NCBI RefSeq assembly: GCF_000961885.1
Contig: NZ_JZKH01000039.1
Coordinates: 1-64,000, forward strand
DNA: 64,000 bases
Origin: Streptomyces rubellomurinus
GTDB lineage: Bacteria; Actinomycetota; Actinomycetes; Streptomycetales; Streptomycetaceae
Direction of reading: 5' to 3'
The position numbers were made by a program, and so were the translations under genes. Shown here in pieces: positions 1-9,528 of this stretch (positions are counted from its first letter, which is position 1; every line of letters starts with the position of its first letter). The notes beneath the pieces were generated by a model, which saw only the letters and a program-made list of their open reading frames with translations, was not told the DNA's origin and did no database searches.

Positions 1-359
1 GACCCCAGCCCCCGGCCGGCGGCCCCGCCGGCGGCCAGCCGCAGGGCGGCGGCCGGCGCCGCGGCGGCCCCACCCAGCTGGTCGTGGTCGCCGGTTCGCT
101 GGCCGGCACCACCGTCGCGCTGCAGGGCCAGACCATCACGCTCGGCCGCGCGCACGACTCCACCATCGTGCTGGACGACGACTACGCGTCCTCCCGGCAT
201 GCCAGGATCTACCAGGATCAGACTGGGCAGTGGACGGTCGAGGATCTAGGCTCCACCAACGGCACCTATCTGGACCGGCAGCGCCTGACGGCGCCGACCC
301 CGCTCCAGCCGGGCACGCCGATCCGTATCGGCAGGACCGTCATCGAACTGCGGAAGTAG
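1..359 (+). CDS. fhaB: FHA-domain protein FhaB, 3' part (5' end outside window)
   Basis: The open frame enters from the left edge (frame beginning at base 3) with a Pro/Gly/Gln-rich linker and then a complete forkhead-associated domain: GRAHDSTIVLDDDYASSRHA (phosphothreonine-binding Arg and Ser) followed by LGSTNGTYL. FHA domains bind phosphothreonine peptides. The next genes are pstP, rodA, pbpA and pknB, the usual actinobacterial order, so this is the FhaB protein that reads PknB phosphorylation. A GTG at 84 could be mistaken for a start but lies just before the domain, within continuous coding sequence. The stop TAG is at 357-359. Confidence 0.9.
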   Translation, partial: PQPPAGGPAGGQPQGGGRRRGGPTQLVVVAGSLAGTTVALQGQTITLGRAHDSTIVLDDDYASSRHARIYQDQTGQWTVEDLGSTNGTYLDRQRLTAPTPLQPGTPIRIGRTVIELRK

Positions 360-412
360 TAGCGCATGAGGGCAAGCATCCCGTCCATGACCCAGAGGGG
401 GGCACAGGTCGC

Positions 413-2071
413 ATGACCCTGGTGCTGCGCTTCGCCGCCGGCTCCCACAAGGGACTGATCCGGGAGGGGAACGAGGACTCCGGCTACGCCGGGCCGCGGC
501 TGCTGGCCGTGGCCGACGGCATGGGCGGCGCCGCGGCCGGCGAGGTCGCGTCCTCCGAGGTGCTCGGCTCGATCGTCCGCCTGGACGAGGACGTGCCGGG
601 CGCCGACCTGCTGACCCTGCTGGGCGACGCCGTCCAGGGCGCCAACGACCGCCTCCGGCAGATGGTCGAGGAGGACCCCCAGCTGGAGGGCATGGGCTGC
701 ACGCTCACCGCCATGCTGTGGACGGGCCAGCGGATGGGCCTGGTGCACGTCGGCGACTCCCGCGCCTACCTGCTGCGCGACGGTTCGCTGGCGCAGATCA
801 CCCAGGACCACACCTGGGTGCAGCGCCTGGTCGACGAGGGCCGGATCACGCCCGAGGAGGCCGAGACCCACCCCCAGCGCTCGCTGCTGATGCGGGCCCT
901 GGACGGCCGCGGCCAGGTCGAGCCCGACCTGTCGATCCGCGAGGTCCGGGCCGGCGACCGCTACCTGATCTGCTCGGACGGCCTGTCCGGCCCGGTCAGC
1001 CACCAGACCCTCCAGGACACCCTGGGCAGCTACTACTCGCCCGAGCAGACCGTGCAGGAGCTGATCCAGCTCGCCCTGCGCGGCGGCGGCCCGGACAACA
1101 TCACCTGCATCGTCGCGGACGTCATCGACGTCGGCGCCACCGACACCATGAGCGGCCAGTTCAACGACGTCCCGGTGGTGGTCGGCGCGGTGGCCGACAC
1201 CCCGCCGTCCTCGGCCGCCACCGACCGCTCGATCGCCGACACCCCGGCCGGCCGGGCGGCCGGCCTCGGGCGCAACCCGCAGGGCGCCTTCGGCCCGGCC
1301 GAGGGCTACGACGGCGCCTACGGCCCCCCGCAGGGCGACTTCGGGCCCGCCGCCGGCTACGAGGGCGAGTACGGCGAGCAGGACCTGTCCGAGCCCCCGG
1401 TGTACGGCGCCGAGGAGTTCGACGAGGAGCGCCCGCCGAAGCGCAAGCGCCGCGGCCTGACCGTCTCGCTGGCCGTCCTGGTCACCCTCGGCCTGCTCGG
1501 CGGCGCCGGGTACTTCGGCTACCAGTGGACCCAGGACCAGTACTACATCGGCGAGGACGGCGACCACGTCGCGGTCTACCAGGGCATCAACCAGAACCTG
1601 GCCGGCCTGAACCTGCACTCGCTGCACGAGTCGTACGGCGACATCAAGCTCTCCTGGCTGCCGCAGAACGAGCGCGACCACGTGAACAGCACCATCTCCT
1701 TCGACAGCCTGGACAGCGCCAAGAACACCGTCCAGGACCTCAAGACCTGGGTGCAGCTCTGCGAGAAGGCCTCCAAGGCGCCGGCGCAGGGCCAGGCCCC
1801 GCAGGGCGCCCCGACTGCGCAGGGCACCCCGACGCAGGCCGCCCACGCCTCGTTCGTGACCGCCACGCCCCCGTCCGGCGAGAACAAGTCCCGCACCCCC
1901 TCGGCCGCCCCCAACCCGGGCACGTCGGCCCCGGGCGCCACCGGTGCCCCGGCGCCGAGCACGGCCCCGCCGGCCACCACCGCGCCGACCGAGGCCCAGC
2001 CGCAGCCCCAGCAGCAGCCGCAGCTGAGCGACGACGAGCTGACCAAGGCCAAGTCCTGCCCGAAGCCGTGA
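413..2071 (+). CDS. pstP: PP2C-family Ser/Thr phosphatase PstP
   Basis: Membrane-anchored phosphatase (552 aa) that dephosphorylates PknB and its substrates. Cytoplasmic PP2C domain at about residues 5-235 with metal-binding motifs GNED (19-22), DGMGG (35-39), GDSRAYLLRDG, CSDGLSG and GGPDNITC. A Gly/Tyr/Pro-rich linker leads to a Lys/Arg stop-transfer stretch and one membrane helix at about 348-372, then an extracellular Pro/Ala/Thr-rich tail. ATG 413 is chosen because it sits behind a purine-rich GAGGGGGG ribosome site and begins the conserved MTLVLRFAAGSHKG; an upstream in-frame extension has no family similarity. Confidence 0.95.
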   Translation: MTLVLRFAAGSHKGLIREGNEDSGYAGPRLLAVADGMGGAAAGEVASSEVLGSIVRLDEDVPGADLLTLLGDAVQGANDRLRQMVEEDPQLEGMGCTLTAMLWTGQRMGLVHVGDSRAYLLRDGSLAQITQDHTWVQRLVDEGRITPEEAETHPQRSLLMRALDGRGQVEPDLSIREVRAGDRYLICSDGLSGPVSHQTLQDTLGSYYSPEQTVQELIQLALRGGGPDNITCIVADVIDVGATDTMSGQFNDVPVVVGAVADTPPSSAATDRSIADTPAGRAAGLGRNPQGAFGPAEGYDGAYGPPQGDFGPAAGYEGEYGEQDLSEPPVYGAEEFDEERPPKRKRRGLTVSLAVLVTLGLLGGAGYFGYQWTQDQYYIGEDGDHVAVYQGINQNLAGLNLHSLHESYGDIKLSWLPQNERDHVNSTISFDSLDSAKNTVQDLKTWVQLCEKASKAPAQGQAPQGAPTAQGTPTQAAHASFVTATPPSGENKSRTPSAAPNPGTSAPGATGAPAPSTAPPATTAPTEAQPQPQQQPQLSDDELTKAKSCPKP

Positions 2072-2132
2072 CGTCCGCGAACCGACCCGGGCCGCGCAGC
2101 GGGCCCGCCGGCCGTCAGGGAGCGGTCACCAC

Positions 2133-3596
2133 GTGAGCAGCTACCACCTGAGCGAGAACACCGGCCGGCGCCGGGCAGCGGCCGGCCGGGCCGCCCCCCG
2201 GCGCCGGACCACCACCACCATCTCGCCGCAGGGCACGCCGAACCGGCGCAACACGGAGCTGGCGCTGCTGGTCTTCGCCGTCCTGCTGCCGATGCTCGCG
2301 TACGCCAACGTCGGCCTCGCGATGGACGCCGCGCTGCCCGCCGGCATGCTCGGCTACGGGCTCGGCATGGGCGCGCTGGCGCTGGTCGCGCACCTGCTGG
2401 TGCGCCGCTTCGCGCCGTACGCGGACCCGCTGATGCTGCCCATCGCCACCCTGCTGAACGGGCTCGGCGTGGTGATGATCTGGCGGCTGGACAAGGCCGG
2501 GAAGCTGCTCAGCGCCAACTTCCCGGCGGCCCGCAACCAGTTGATGTGGTCGGCCCTCGGGGTGGCACTGTTCATCGCCGTCATGGTCTTCCTGAAGGAC
2601 CACCGGGTGCTGCAGCGCTACACCTACATCTCGATGGTGGCGGCGCTGGTCCTGCTCGCCGCGCCGGCCTTCTTCCCGGCCCGGGCGGAGGACTTCGGCG
2701 CCAAGATCTGGATCCGGCTGGGCGGCTTCTCCATCCAGCCCGGCGAGTTCGCCAAGATCGTCCTGACCGTCTTCTTCGCCGGCTACCTGATGGTCAAGCG
2801 GGACGCCCTGGCGCTGGCCAGCCGCCGCTTCATGGGCCTGTACCTGCCGCGCGGCCGCGACCTCGGCCCGATCGTGGTGATCTGGCTGCTCAGCCTGCTG
2901 ATCCTGGTCTTCGAGAACGACCTCGGCACGTCCTTCCTGTTCTTCGGCCTGTTCGTGGTGATGCTCTACGTCGCCACCGAGCGGACCAGCTGGATCCTGT
3001 TCGGCCTGCTGATGTCGATCGGCGGCGCGGTCGCGGTGGCGATGACCACCAGCCACGTGAAGATCCGCATCAACGCCTGGCTCGACCCGATGGCCGCCTT
3101 CGGCGCCCACCCGCCGAAGGGCGCCACCGAGCAGATCGGCCAGTCGCTGATGGCCCTCGGCTCCGGCGGGGTGACCGGCTCCGGCCTCGGCCAGGGCCGC
3201 TCCTGGCTGATCAACTTCGCCGCCAAGAGCGACTTCATCCTGGGCTCCTTCGGCGAGGAGCTGGGACTCACCGGCCTGATGGCGATCTTCCTGCTGTACG
3301 GGCTGCTGGTGCAGCGCGGTCTGCGCACCGCGCTCGCCGCCCGCGACCCGTTCGGCAAGCTGTTCGCGGTCGGCCTGGCCTCGGCGATGGCCCTGCAGGT
3401 CTTCGTCGTGGCCGGCGGGGTCACCGGGCTGATCCCGCTGACCGGTATGACCATGCCGTTCCTGGCGCAGGGCGGGTCGTCCGTGGTCGCCAACTGGGCG
3501 CTGGTCGCGATCCTGCTGAAGATCAGCGACAGCGCCCGCCGCCCCGGGGCCGAGCCGGCCCCCGTCACCGAGGGCCAGGGAGGACCCGTCCGATGA
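2133..3596 (+). CDS. rodA: SEDS-family peptidoglycan glycosyltransferase RodA/FtsW type
   Basis: Polytopic membrane protein of 487 aa, starting at GTG 2133. It carries the SEDS signatures (WIRLGGFSIQPGEFAKI, ENDLGTSFLF, GSGGVTGSGLGQG, DFILGSFGEELGLTG). SEDS proteins polymerise lipid II glycan strands and work with a class B transpeptidase. Its stop overlaps the ATG of the downstream pbpA by four bases (ATGA), so translation of the pair is probably coupled. The N-terminal 40 residues are basic and cytoplasmic, with poly-Thr before the first helix. In Streptomyces this locus affects wall growth and sporulation; essentiality cannot be judged from sequence. Confidence 0.94.
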   Translation: MSSYHLSENTGRRRAAAGRAAPRRRTTTTISPQGTPNRRNTELALLVFAVLLPMLAYANVGLAMDAALPAGMLGYGLGMGALALVAHLLVRRFAPYADPLMLPIATLLNGLGVVMIWRLDKAGKLLSANFPAARNQLMWSALGVALFIAVMVFLKDHRVLQRYTYISMVAALVLLAAPAFFPARAEDFGAKIWIRLGGFSIQPGEFAKIVLTVFFAGYLMVKRDALALASRRFMGLYLPRGRDLGPIVVIWLLSLLILVFENDLGTSFLFFGLFVVMLYVATERTSWILFGLLMSIGGAVAVAMTTSHVKIRINAWLDPMAAFGAHPPKGATEQIGQSLMALGSGGVTGSGLGQGRSWLINFAAKSDFILGSFGEELGLTGLMAIFLLYGLLVQRGLRTALAARDPFGKLFAVGLASAMALQVFVVAGGVTGLIPLTGMTMPFLAQGGSSVVANWALVAILLKISDSARRPGAEPAPVTEGQGGPVR

Positions 3597-5044
3597 ACAA
3601 GCCGATCCGCCGGGTCTCGATCTTCTGCCTGGTCCTGATCCTCGCCCTGATGGTGCGCACCAACTGGGTGCAGGGCGTCCAGGCCGACTCCTGGGCGAGC
3701 AACAAGAACAACAAGCGCGCGATCTACGACCGTTACGCCCACCCGCGCGGCAACATCATCGTCAGCGGCCAGCCGGTGACGAAGTCGGACTTCGTGAACG
3801 GCCTGCGCTACAAGTACAAGCGCTCCTGGGTCGACGGCCCGATGTGGGCCCCGGTGACCGGCTACTCCTCCCAGGCCTACGGCTCCAACGGGCTGGAGAA
3901 CCTGGAGGACGGCGTCCTCTCCGGCACCGACGACCGGCTGTTCTTCCGCAACACCCTGGACATGCTGACCGGCGAGCAGAAGCGCGGCGGCGACGTCGTC
4001 ACGACCATCAACGGCAAGGTCCAGAAGGCCGCCTACGACGCGATGGCCGGCAAGAAGGGCGCGGTGGTCGCGCTCGACCCGAAGACCGGCGCGATCCTGG
4101 CGCTGGTCTCCACCCCGTCCTACGACCCGGGGACGATCGCGGGCAACGAGGACGGCGACGCCTGGAAGGCGCTCAACGCCGACCCCAACAAGCCGATGGA
4201 CAACCGGGCGCTGAAGTACACCTATCCGCCCGGCTCGACGTTCAAGCTGGTCACCGCGACCGCCGCGTTCGAGAACGGCGTGTTCCAGAACGTCGACGAC
4301 GCCACCGACACCCCGGACCCGTACGTCCTGCCGGGCACCCAGACCCAGCTGAAGAACGAGAGCCCGAACGAGCGCTGCGAGAACGCCACGCTGAAGTCCG
4401 CAATGGACCAGTCCTGCAACACCGTCTACGCCAAGATCGGCGCGGACCTGGGCAAGGAGAAGATGCGGGCGCAGGCCGAGAAGTTCGGCTTCAACAGCAC
4501 CGTCGACACCCCGGTCCGGGCCGAGAAGAGCGTCTTCCCGAGCAGCGCCGGCGCGGACGGCACCGCGATGGACTCGATCGGCCAGCACGACACCCGGGCC
4601 ACCCCGCTGCAGATGGCCATGGTCGCCGCCGCGATCGCCAACAACGGCAGCCTGATGCAGCCCTACCTGGTCGACTCCGAGCGCTCGGCCTCGCTGACCA
4701 CCATCTCCAAGCACAGCGAGAAGCAGTTCTCCCAGGCCATGAGCCCGGCCACCGCGTCCAAGATGCAGGACCTGATGGTCTCGGTGGTGCAGAACGGCAC
4801 CGGCAAGAACGCCCAGATCCCCGGCCTGCAGGTCGGCGGCAAGACCGGCACCGCCCAGCACGGCGAGAACAACGCCGGTCTGCCGTTCGCCTGGTTCGTC
4901 TCCTGGGCCAAGACCACGGACGGCCAGTCGGTCGCGGTCGCCGTGGTGGTCGAGGACGGCTCCGACAACCGCGACGGCATCAGCGGCGGGCGGCTCGCCG
5001 CCCCGATCGCCAAGGCGGTGATGCAGTCCGCGCTCGGCAAGTGA
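3593..5044 (+). CDS. pbpA: Class B penicillin-binding protein PbpA (transpeptidase)
   Basis: 483-aa transpeptidase, partner of the preceding SEDS protein. One N-terminal anchor (VSIFCLVLILALMV), a dimerisation module, then the penicillin-binding domain with the active-site SxxK (STFK, Ser215), the SxN motif (SCN, Ser274) and KTG (Lys417 in GGKTGTAQH). The start codon overlaps the rodA stop by 4 nt. It cross-links glycan strands outside the membrane and is the target of beta-lactams. The gap to pknB is 260 nt, so pknB may have its own promoter. Confidence 0.95.
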   Translation: MNKPIRRVSIFCLVLILALMVRTNWVQGVQADSWASNKNNKRAIYDRYAHPRGNIIVSGQPVTKSDFVNGLRYKYKRSWVDGPMWAPVTGYSSQAYGSNGLENLEDGVLSGTDDRLFFRNTLDMLTGEQKRGGDVVTTINGKVQKAAYDAMAGKKGAVVALDPKTGAILALVSTPSYDPGTIAGNEDGDAWKALNADPNKPMDNRALKYTYPPGSTFKLVTATAAFENGVFQNVDDATDTPDPYVLPGTQTQLKNESPNERCENATLKSAMDQSCNTVYAKIGADLGKEKMRAQAEKFGFNSTVDTPVRAEKSVFPSSAGADGTAMDSIGQHDTRATPLQMAMVAAAIANNGSLMQPYLVDSERSASLTTISKHSEKQFSQAMSPATASKMQDLMVSVVQNGTGKNAQIPGLQVGGKTGTAQHGENNAGLPFAWFVSWAKTTDGQSVAVAVVVEDGSDNRDGISGGRLAAPIAKAVMQSALGK

Positions 5045-5304
5045 CCGCCGGTGTCGGGAGTGAGGGGAATGTCACGATCGGAAGGCCCGTCCGGATACCG
5101 GTCTGATATCGGCCGACCGCCGACTCCGGTTGGACGTGGTGCGACCGGTAGCGTATCCGCCAGCAGCGGGTGTGCCCGTTGCCGCCCGCGAGGCGGCGCA
5201 CGGCCCGGCCGGAGAACCGGCCGAGTGCCGCGCGGCGTCACCCAGAGCGTGCGGGGACACCTACGTCACAACCTCACCGGCGGGTGAGGGAGAGGGCCGG
5301 AACT

Positions 5305-7413
5305 ATGGAAGAGCCTCGTCGCCTCGGCGGCAGGTACGAGCTCGGCGGCGTCCTCGGGCGCGGCGGCATGGCCGAGGTGTACCTCGCCCATGACACCCGA
5401 CTCGGCCGCTCCGTCGCAGTGAAGACGCTCCGGGCCGACATGGCCCGTGACCCGTCGTTCCAAGCCCGCTTCCGCCGCGAGGCACAGTCGGCGGCATCGC
5501 TCAACCACCCCGCGATCGTCGCCGTGTACGACACCGGCGAGGACTACATCGACGGCATCTCCATCCCGTACATCGTGATGGAGTACGTCGAGGGGTCGAC
5601 CCTGCGCGAGCTGCTGCACTCCGGCCGCCGGCTGCTGCCCGAGCGGGCGCTGGAGATGACCATCGGCATCCTGCAGGCCCTGGAGTACTCGCACCGGGCC
5701 GGCATCGTGCACCGCGACATCAAGCCGGCCAACGTGATGCTGACCCGGCAGGGCAACGTCAAGGTCATGGACTTCGGCATCGCCCGCGCGATGGGCGACA
5801 CCGGGATGACCATGACGCAGACCTCGGCCGTCATCGGCACCGCCCAGTACCTCTCCCCCGAGCAGGCCCGCGGCGACCAGGTCGACGCCCGCTCCGACCT
5901 GTACTCCACCGGCTGCCTGCTCTACGAGCTGCTGACCGTCCGCCCGCCGTTCGTCGGCGACTCCCCGGTCGCGGTGGCCTACCAGCACGTCCGGGAGGAG
6001 CCGCAGCCGCCGTCCGTCTTCGACCCCGAGGTGCGCCCCGAGGTCGACGCGATCGTGCTCAAGGCGCTCGCCAAGGACCGCGACTACCGCTACCAGAGCG
6101 CCGACGAGATGCGCGACGACATCGAGCGCTTCCTCGACGGCCTGCCGGTGGCCGCCGCCCAGCAGGCCGCCGCGTACGGCATGGGCTACGGCTACGACCA
6201 GAACGGCTACCCGCAGCAGCACGACCCGTACGGCCAGACCAACGTGCTGCCGCAGCAGCCCGGCGGCGGCCCGACCACCGTGCTGCCGCAGGCCTCCGGC
6301 CAGGGCGGCTACGGCCAGCCGGGCGGCTACCAGGACGACGGCTACGGCCAGACCTACGCGGGCGGCCCGGGCGGCGGCAACGACGGCTACGACGACGGGG
6401 GCCGCGCCGGCCGCCGCGGCGCGGACCAGCCGAAGAAGAGCAACACCTCCTGGATCGTGCTGGCGGTCGCCGCCGTGCTCGTCCTGGTCGGCACCTTCTT
6501 CGTCGCCCAGGCGATGTTCAGCAACGACGGCAAGAAGGACGCCGCGAAGGTCGCCGCGCCGAACCTGGTCGGCAAGAGCCTCGCGGACGCCAGGACCGCC
6601 GCCACGGCGGCCGGCTCCAAGCTGACGGTGACGGAGGGCGAGAAGGTCGCCTGCCCGGACGCCAACGTCAAGAAGGACCAGGTCTGCACCCAGAACCCGA
6701 CGGCCGGCACCCAGGTCGCCGAGAACACCGCCATCACGGTGCAGCTGTCCTCCGGCCCGGCCAAGACCCAGGTCCCGACGGTCACCGGCAAGCCCAAGGA
6801 CCAGGCCACGAAGGCCCTGAGTGACGCCGGCTTCACCAACGTCACCACCGAGTACAAGGACGACGACAACGCCGCGCAGGACACCGTCACCGCCCAGGAC
6901 CCGGCGGCCGGTTCCAACGCCGACCCGAGCGCCCCGATCAAGCTGACCATCTCGCAGGGCAAGGCCAAGCAGACCGTGCCGAACGTGGTCGGCTCGCAGA
7001 AGGACGACGCGGTCAACCAGCTCCAGGGCCAGGGCTTCCAGGTGGACGCGTCGAAGACCACGCCGACCACCGACCAGACCAAGGTCAACACCGTCGCCTC
7101 GCAGTCGGTCGCGCCGAACACCAAGGCCGCGGCCGGCACCAAGATCAGCCTGACGATCTACAAGGCGCAGGACAAGCCCCAGGTCCCGCCGCTGCAGAAC
7201 CAGAAGCTGTCGGACGCCGCCGCCGCGCTGGCCAAGGTCGGCCTGCTGTACACCGTGGTCGCCGGCCCGCAGGACCCGAACGCGGTGATCGTGCAGAGCA
7301 ACCCCCCGGCCGGCACCCAGATGGACCCGAACTCCCAGGTGCAGCTGGTCACCCGCCCGGCCGATCCGGCCAAAGGGGGGGACCCCTTCCCGCCCACCAA
7401 AGGAAACCCCTAA
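5305..7413 (+). CDS. pknB: PASTA-domain Ser/Thr protein kinase PknB
   Basis: 702-aa transmembrane kinase. Kinase domain about 10-275: glycine loop LGRGGMAEVY, Lys40, catalytic HRDIKPANVM (Asp138), DFG (Asp156), activation loop with TMTQTSAVIGT phosphoacceptor threonines. A Gly/Tyr/Gln-rich juxtamembrane linker precedes one helix (about 382-403), followed by four PASTA repeats (NLVGKSLADART, VPTVTGKPKDQATKAL, VPNVVGSQKDDAVNQL, VPPLQNQKLSDAAAAL) that sense muropeptide or lipid II. ATG 5305 is chosen for the conserved MEEPRRLGGRYELGG; an upstream in-frame extension lacks similarity. A strong hairpin follows. Confidence 0.96.
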   Translation: MEEPRRLGGRYELGGVLGRGGMAEVYLAHDTRLGRSVAVKTLRADMARDPSFQARFRREAQSAASLNHPAIVAVYDTGEDYIDGISIPYIVMEYVEGSTLRELLHSGRRLLPERALEMTIGILQALEYSHRAGIVHRDIKPANVMLTRQGNVKVMDFGIARAMGDTGMTMTQTSAVIGTAQYLSPEQARGDQVDARSDLYSTGCLLYELLTVRPPFVGDSPVAVAYQHVREEPQPPSVFDPEVRPEVDAIVLKALAKDRDYRYQSADEMRDDIERFLDGLPVAAAQQAAAYGMGYGYDQNGYPQQHDPYGQTNVLPQQPGGGPTTVLPQASGQGGYGQPGGYQDDGYGQTYAGGPGGGNDGYDDGGRAGRRGADQPKKSNTSWIVLAVAAVLVLVGTFFVAQAMFSNDGKKDAAKVAAPNLVGKSLADARTAATAAGSKLTVTEGEKVACPDANVKKDQVCTQNPTAGTQVAENTAITVQLSSGPAKTQVPTVTGKPKDQATKALSDAGFTNVTTEYKDDDNAAQDTVTAQDPAAGSNADPSAPIKLTISQGKAKQTVPNVVGSQKDDAVNQLQGQGFQVDASKTTPTTDQTKVNTVASQSVAPNTKAAAGTKISLTIYKAQDKPQVPPLQNQKLSDAAAALAKVGLLYTVVAGPQDPNAVIVQSNPPAGTQMDPNSQVQLVTRPADPAKGGDPFPPTKGNP

Positions 7414-7451
7414 GCCCTTCTTCCCTTTCTTCTGAGGGGGGACCGGTGACC

Positions 7452-7504
7452 GGGAACGCCCGAGGGCCCGTCGCGACCGTCGCGACGGGCCCTCGGGCGT
7501 TCCC
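7452..7504. terminator. Bidirectional terminator between pknB and sortase
   Basis: A perfect 25-bp inverted repeat (7452-7476 and 7480-7504) with a 3-nt loop lies between the convergent pknB and sortase genes. No long T tract, as is usual in this GC range. Confidence 0.9.
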
Positions 7505-7519
7505 GCGGTCCGCGACCGC

Positions 7520-8326
7520 TCAGGAGTGCCGCAGCTCGGGCGGCGGGGTGCGCTTGGCGTCCACGTCGTCCACCCGCACCAGGCTGCCCCAGACGGCCAT
7601 CCGGTACCGCGAGGTGTAGACCGGCGTGCAGGTGGTCAGGGTGATGTACCGGCCGGGCGCGGCGTAGCCGGAGCGGGCCGGGACGGGCGCGACGATGCCG
7701 GTGTCGTACTTGGACGTCTCCGACAGCGTGCTGTCGACCTTGTAGACGTACCACTTGTCCTTGGTCTCGACGACGATCGAGTCGCCCTTGTGGACGGCGT
7801 CCAGGTCGTGGAACTTGGCGCCGTGGCCGTCCCGGTGCGCGGCCAGCGCGAAGTTGCCGCTCGGGTCCCAGGGCATCGCGGCCTTGTACGGCTGCTCGTA
7901 GACGCCCGCGACGCCCTCGTCCAGCACCTCGGTGGAGGTGCCCATCCGGATCAGCACCTGGTAGCCGTCGCCCATCGCCGGGACGTGCAGGAAGCCGACG
8001 TCGTCCCCGGCCGCGAACCGCGGCGGCCCGCCCGGGGAGGGCGTCGCCCCGGGGGTGGCCGACGAGCCGCCGCCCGGGCTCGCCCAGGCGTCACGCAGCC
8101 GGTCCGAGGCGGCCGAGGCCGAGCGGTCGGCCTGCACGTTGGTCCACCACAGCGAGTAGGTCACGAACAGGCCGAGGACCAGGCCCAGGGTGATCAGCAG
8201 TTCGCCGAACACGCCGAGCGCGGCCAGCGCCAGGCCGCGCCGCCGGGCGGGCCGCGGCGCCTCCTCGGGCGGGGGGAAGGCCTCCCGGCCCGCGCCGGCC
8301 GGTTCCGCGGTCCCGTCGTCCTGCAT
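7520..8326 (-). CDS. Class E sortase (SrtE2 position)
   Basis: 268-aa membrane-anchored cysteine transpeptidase. A cytoplasmic Pro/Arg-rich N-terminus precedes one helix (ALGVFGELLITLGLVLGLFV) ending in SLWWTNVQAD, typical of class E; the catalytic domain has ALAAHRDGHG (His) and TLTTCTPVYTSRYR (Cys233, Arg). Class E sortases cleave LAxTG-type signals and attach proteins, including long chaplins in Streptomyces, to peptidoglycan. Adjacent to pknB, it occupies the position of S. coelicolor SrtE2; the paralogue follows 37 nt upstream on the same strand, so both are probably co-transcribed. Confidence 0.92.
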   Translation of the reverse strand: MQDDGTAEPAGAGREAFPPPEEAPRPARRRGLALAALGVFGELLITLGLVLGLFVTYSLWWTNVQADRSASAASDRLRDAWASPGGGSSATPGATPSPGGPPRFAAGDDVGFLHVPAMGDGYQVLIRMGTSTEVLDEGVAGVYEQPYKAAMPWDPSGNFALAAHRDGHGAKFHDLDAVHKGDSIVVETKDKWYVYKVDSTLSETSKYDTGIVAPVPARSGYAAPGRYITLTTCTPVYTSRYRMAVWGSLVRVDDVDAKRTPPPELRHS

Positions 8327-8362
8327 CAGCGGTCCTCCCCCTCGTCCCGAGCGGCCGAGCGG

Positions 8363-9523
8363 CTACCCGCCCGTGATCGCGGCCGGCTTGCCCTGGCTGC
8401 GCGGCCGTTCGTCGATCATCTTCCCAAAGACGATGAGACGGAACTTGGAGGTGAACTCCGGTGTGCAGGTGGTCAACGTGATGTACCGGCCGGGGCCGGT
8501 GTACCCGGAACCGTTCGGCACCGGCTTGATCACGCTGACGTTGCTGGGGGAGGTCTCCGGGATGCCGCTGGTGATCTCGTAGGTGTAGTAGGCGTTCGCG
8601 GTCTCCACCACGACCTTGTCGCCCTTTTCGAGCTTGTTGATGTACCGGAACGGCTCGCCGTGGGTGTTGCGGTGCGCGGCCAGCGCGAAGTTGCCCGCCT
8701 TGTCGGCCGGCATCGCGGTGCCGGTGTAGTGCCCGACCAGCCCGTTGTCGAGCACCGCGGACTTCGAAGTCCCTTCCGCGATCGGGAACTTGAGCCCCAG
8801 TTTGGGCAGGTAGATGATGGCGAAGCCCTTGCCCGGGGCGAACACCTCGGGCTTGTTCGGGTCCGGCGCCGGCTGCCCCGGCGCGGCGGGGCCCTGGGCC
8901 GCGTCGAACTGCTGCTCCAGCTGGTCGCGGGCGCTGCTCGCGGCCTCGTCCGCCTGCACGTTCGTCCACCAGAGCTGGTACGCGACGAACAGCAGCATCA
9001 CCAGGCCGAGCGTGATGCACAGCTCGCCGACGAACCGGGCGGCCACCACGACCACCGACTCCTTGGGCCGCGCCCGCCCCGCGGCGCGCCCGCGCGCCCG
9101 GCGCCGCCCGCCGCCCGAGCGCACGGCGGTGCGGCCCTGGGCGGCCCGTCTGCGCTCGGCCCGGCCGCCGGTGGGCGGGGCCGGCTCGACGGCGGGCTCG
9201 GCGCTCTCCGCCGGCAGCCGCAGCTGGAGGGTGTGGTCGGGCAGCCAGGGGTACTCGGGGCCGCCCTCGGCGGGCTGCTCGGCCTGCTCGTACACCCCCC
9301 AGGCGTCCTCGGTCGCCGCCGTCCCGGCCGGCTGCGCGCCGTACGGGTCCTGCGCGTCCTGGTGCCGGCCGTACGGGTCCTGCGCGTACTGGTGCTGGTC
9401 GTACTGGTGCCGGTCGTACTCGTTGCGGCCGTGCTGCCCGTGCTGCGCACCGCCGTGCACCGGGGCGGCGCCGTACGCGTCCGCCTCCGGCTGGTAACGC
9501 CCCTCCGGACGCAGCGCGGTCAC
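8363..9523 (-). CDS. Class E sortase (SrtE1 position), with long His/Tyr/Gln-rich N-terminus
   Basis: 386-aa paralogue of the neighbouring sortase. The first about 70 residues are a low-complexity cytoplasmic tail with repeated HQYAQDPYGRHQDAQDPYG units, then a basic segment, one membrane helix (VVAARFVGELCITLGLVMLL) and QLWWTNVQAD. Catalytic domain: ALAAHRNTHGEPF and TLTTCTPEFTSKFR with Cys353. GTG 9523 is 5 nt from the end of the upstream amidotransferase gene, arguing for one transcript. The repetitive tail could equally be shortened by using an internal start, but the coding pattern is continuous. Confidence 0.92.
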   Translation of the reverse strand: MTALRPEGRYQPEADAYGAAPVHGGAQHGQHGRNEYDRHQYDQHQYAQDPYGRHQDAQDPYGAQPAGTAATEDAWGVYEQAEQPAEGGPEYPWLPDHTLQLRLPAESAEPAVEPAPPTGGRAERRRAAQGRTAVRSGGGRRRARGRAAGRARPKESVVVVAARFVGELCITLGLVMLLFVAYQLWWTNVQADEAASSARDQLEQQFDAAQGPAAPGQPAPDPNKPEVFAPGKGFAIIYLPKLGLKFPIAEGTSKSAVLDNGLVGHYTGTAMPADKAGNFALAAHRNTHGEPFRYINKLEKGDKVVVETANAYYTYEITSGIPETSPSNVSVIKPVPNGSGYTGPGRYITLTTCTPEFTSKFRLIVFGKMIDERPRSQGKPAAITGG

Positions 9524-9528
9524 GCCGC

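Noticed and set aside
266..1846. Long antisense open frame opposite pstP
   Set aside because: A GC-rich shadow with Arg/Gly/Ala/Val-rich composition and no domain; the sense strand has clear PP2C motifs. The same applies to long antisense frames over rodA, pknB, gyrA, gyrB and dnaA.
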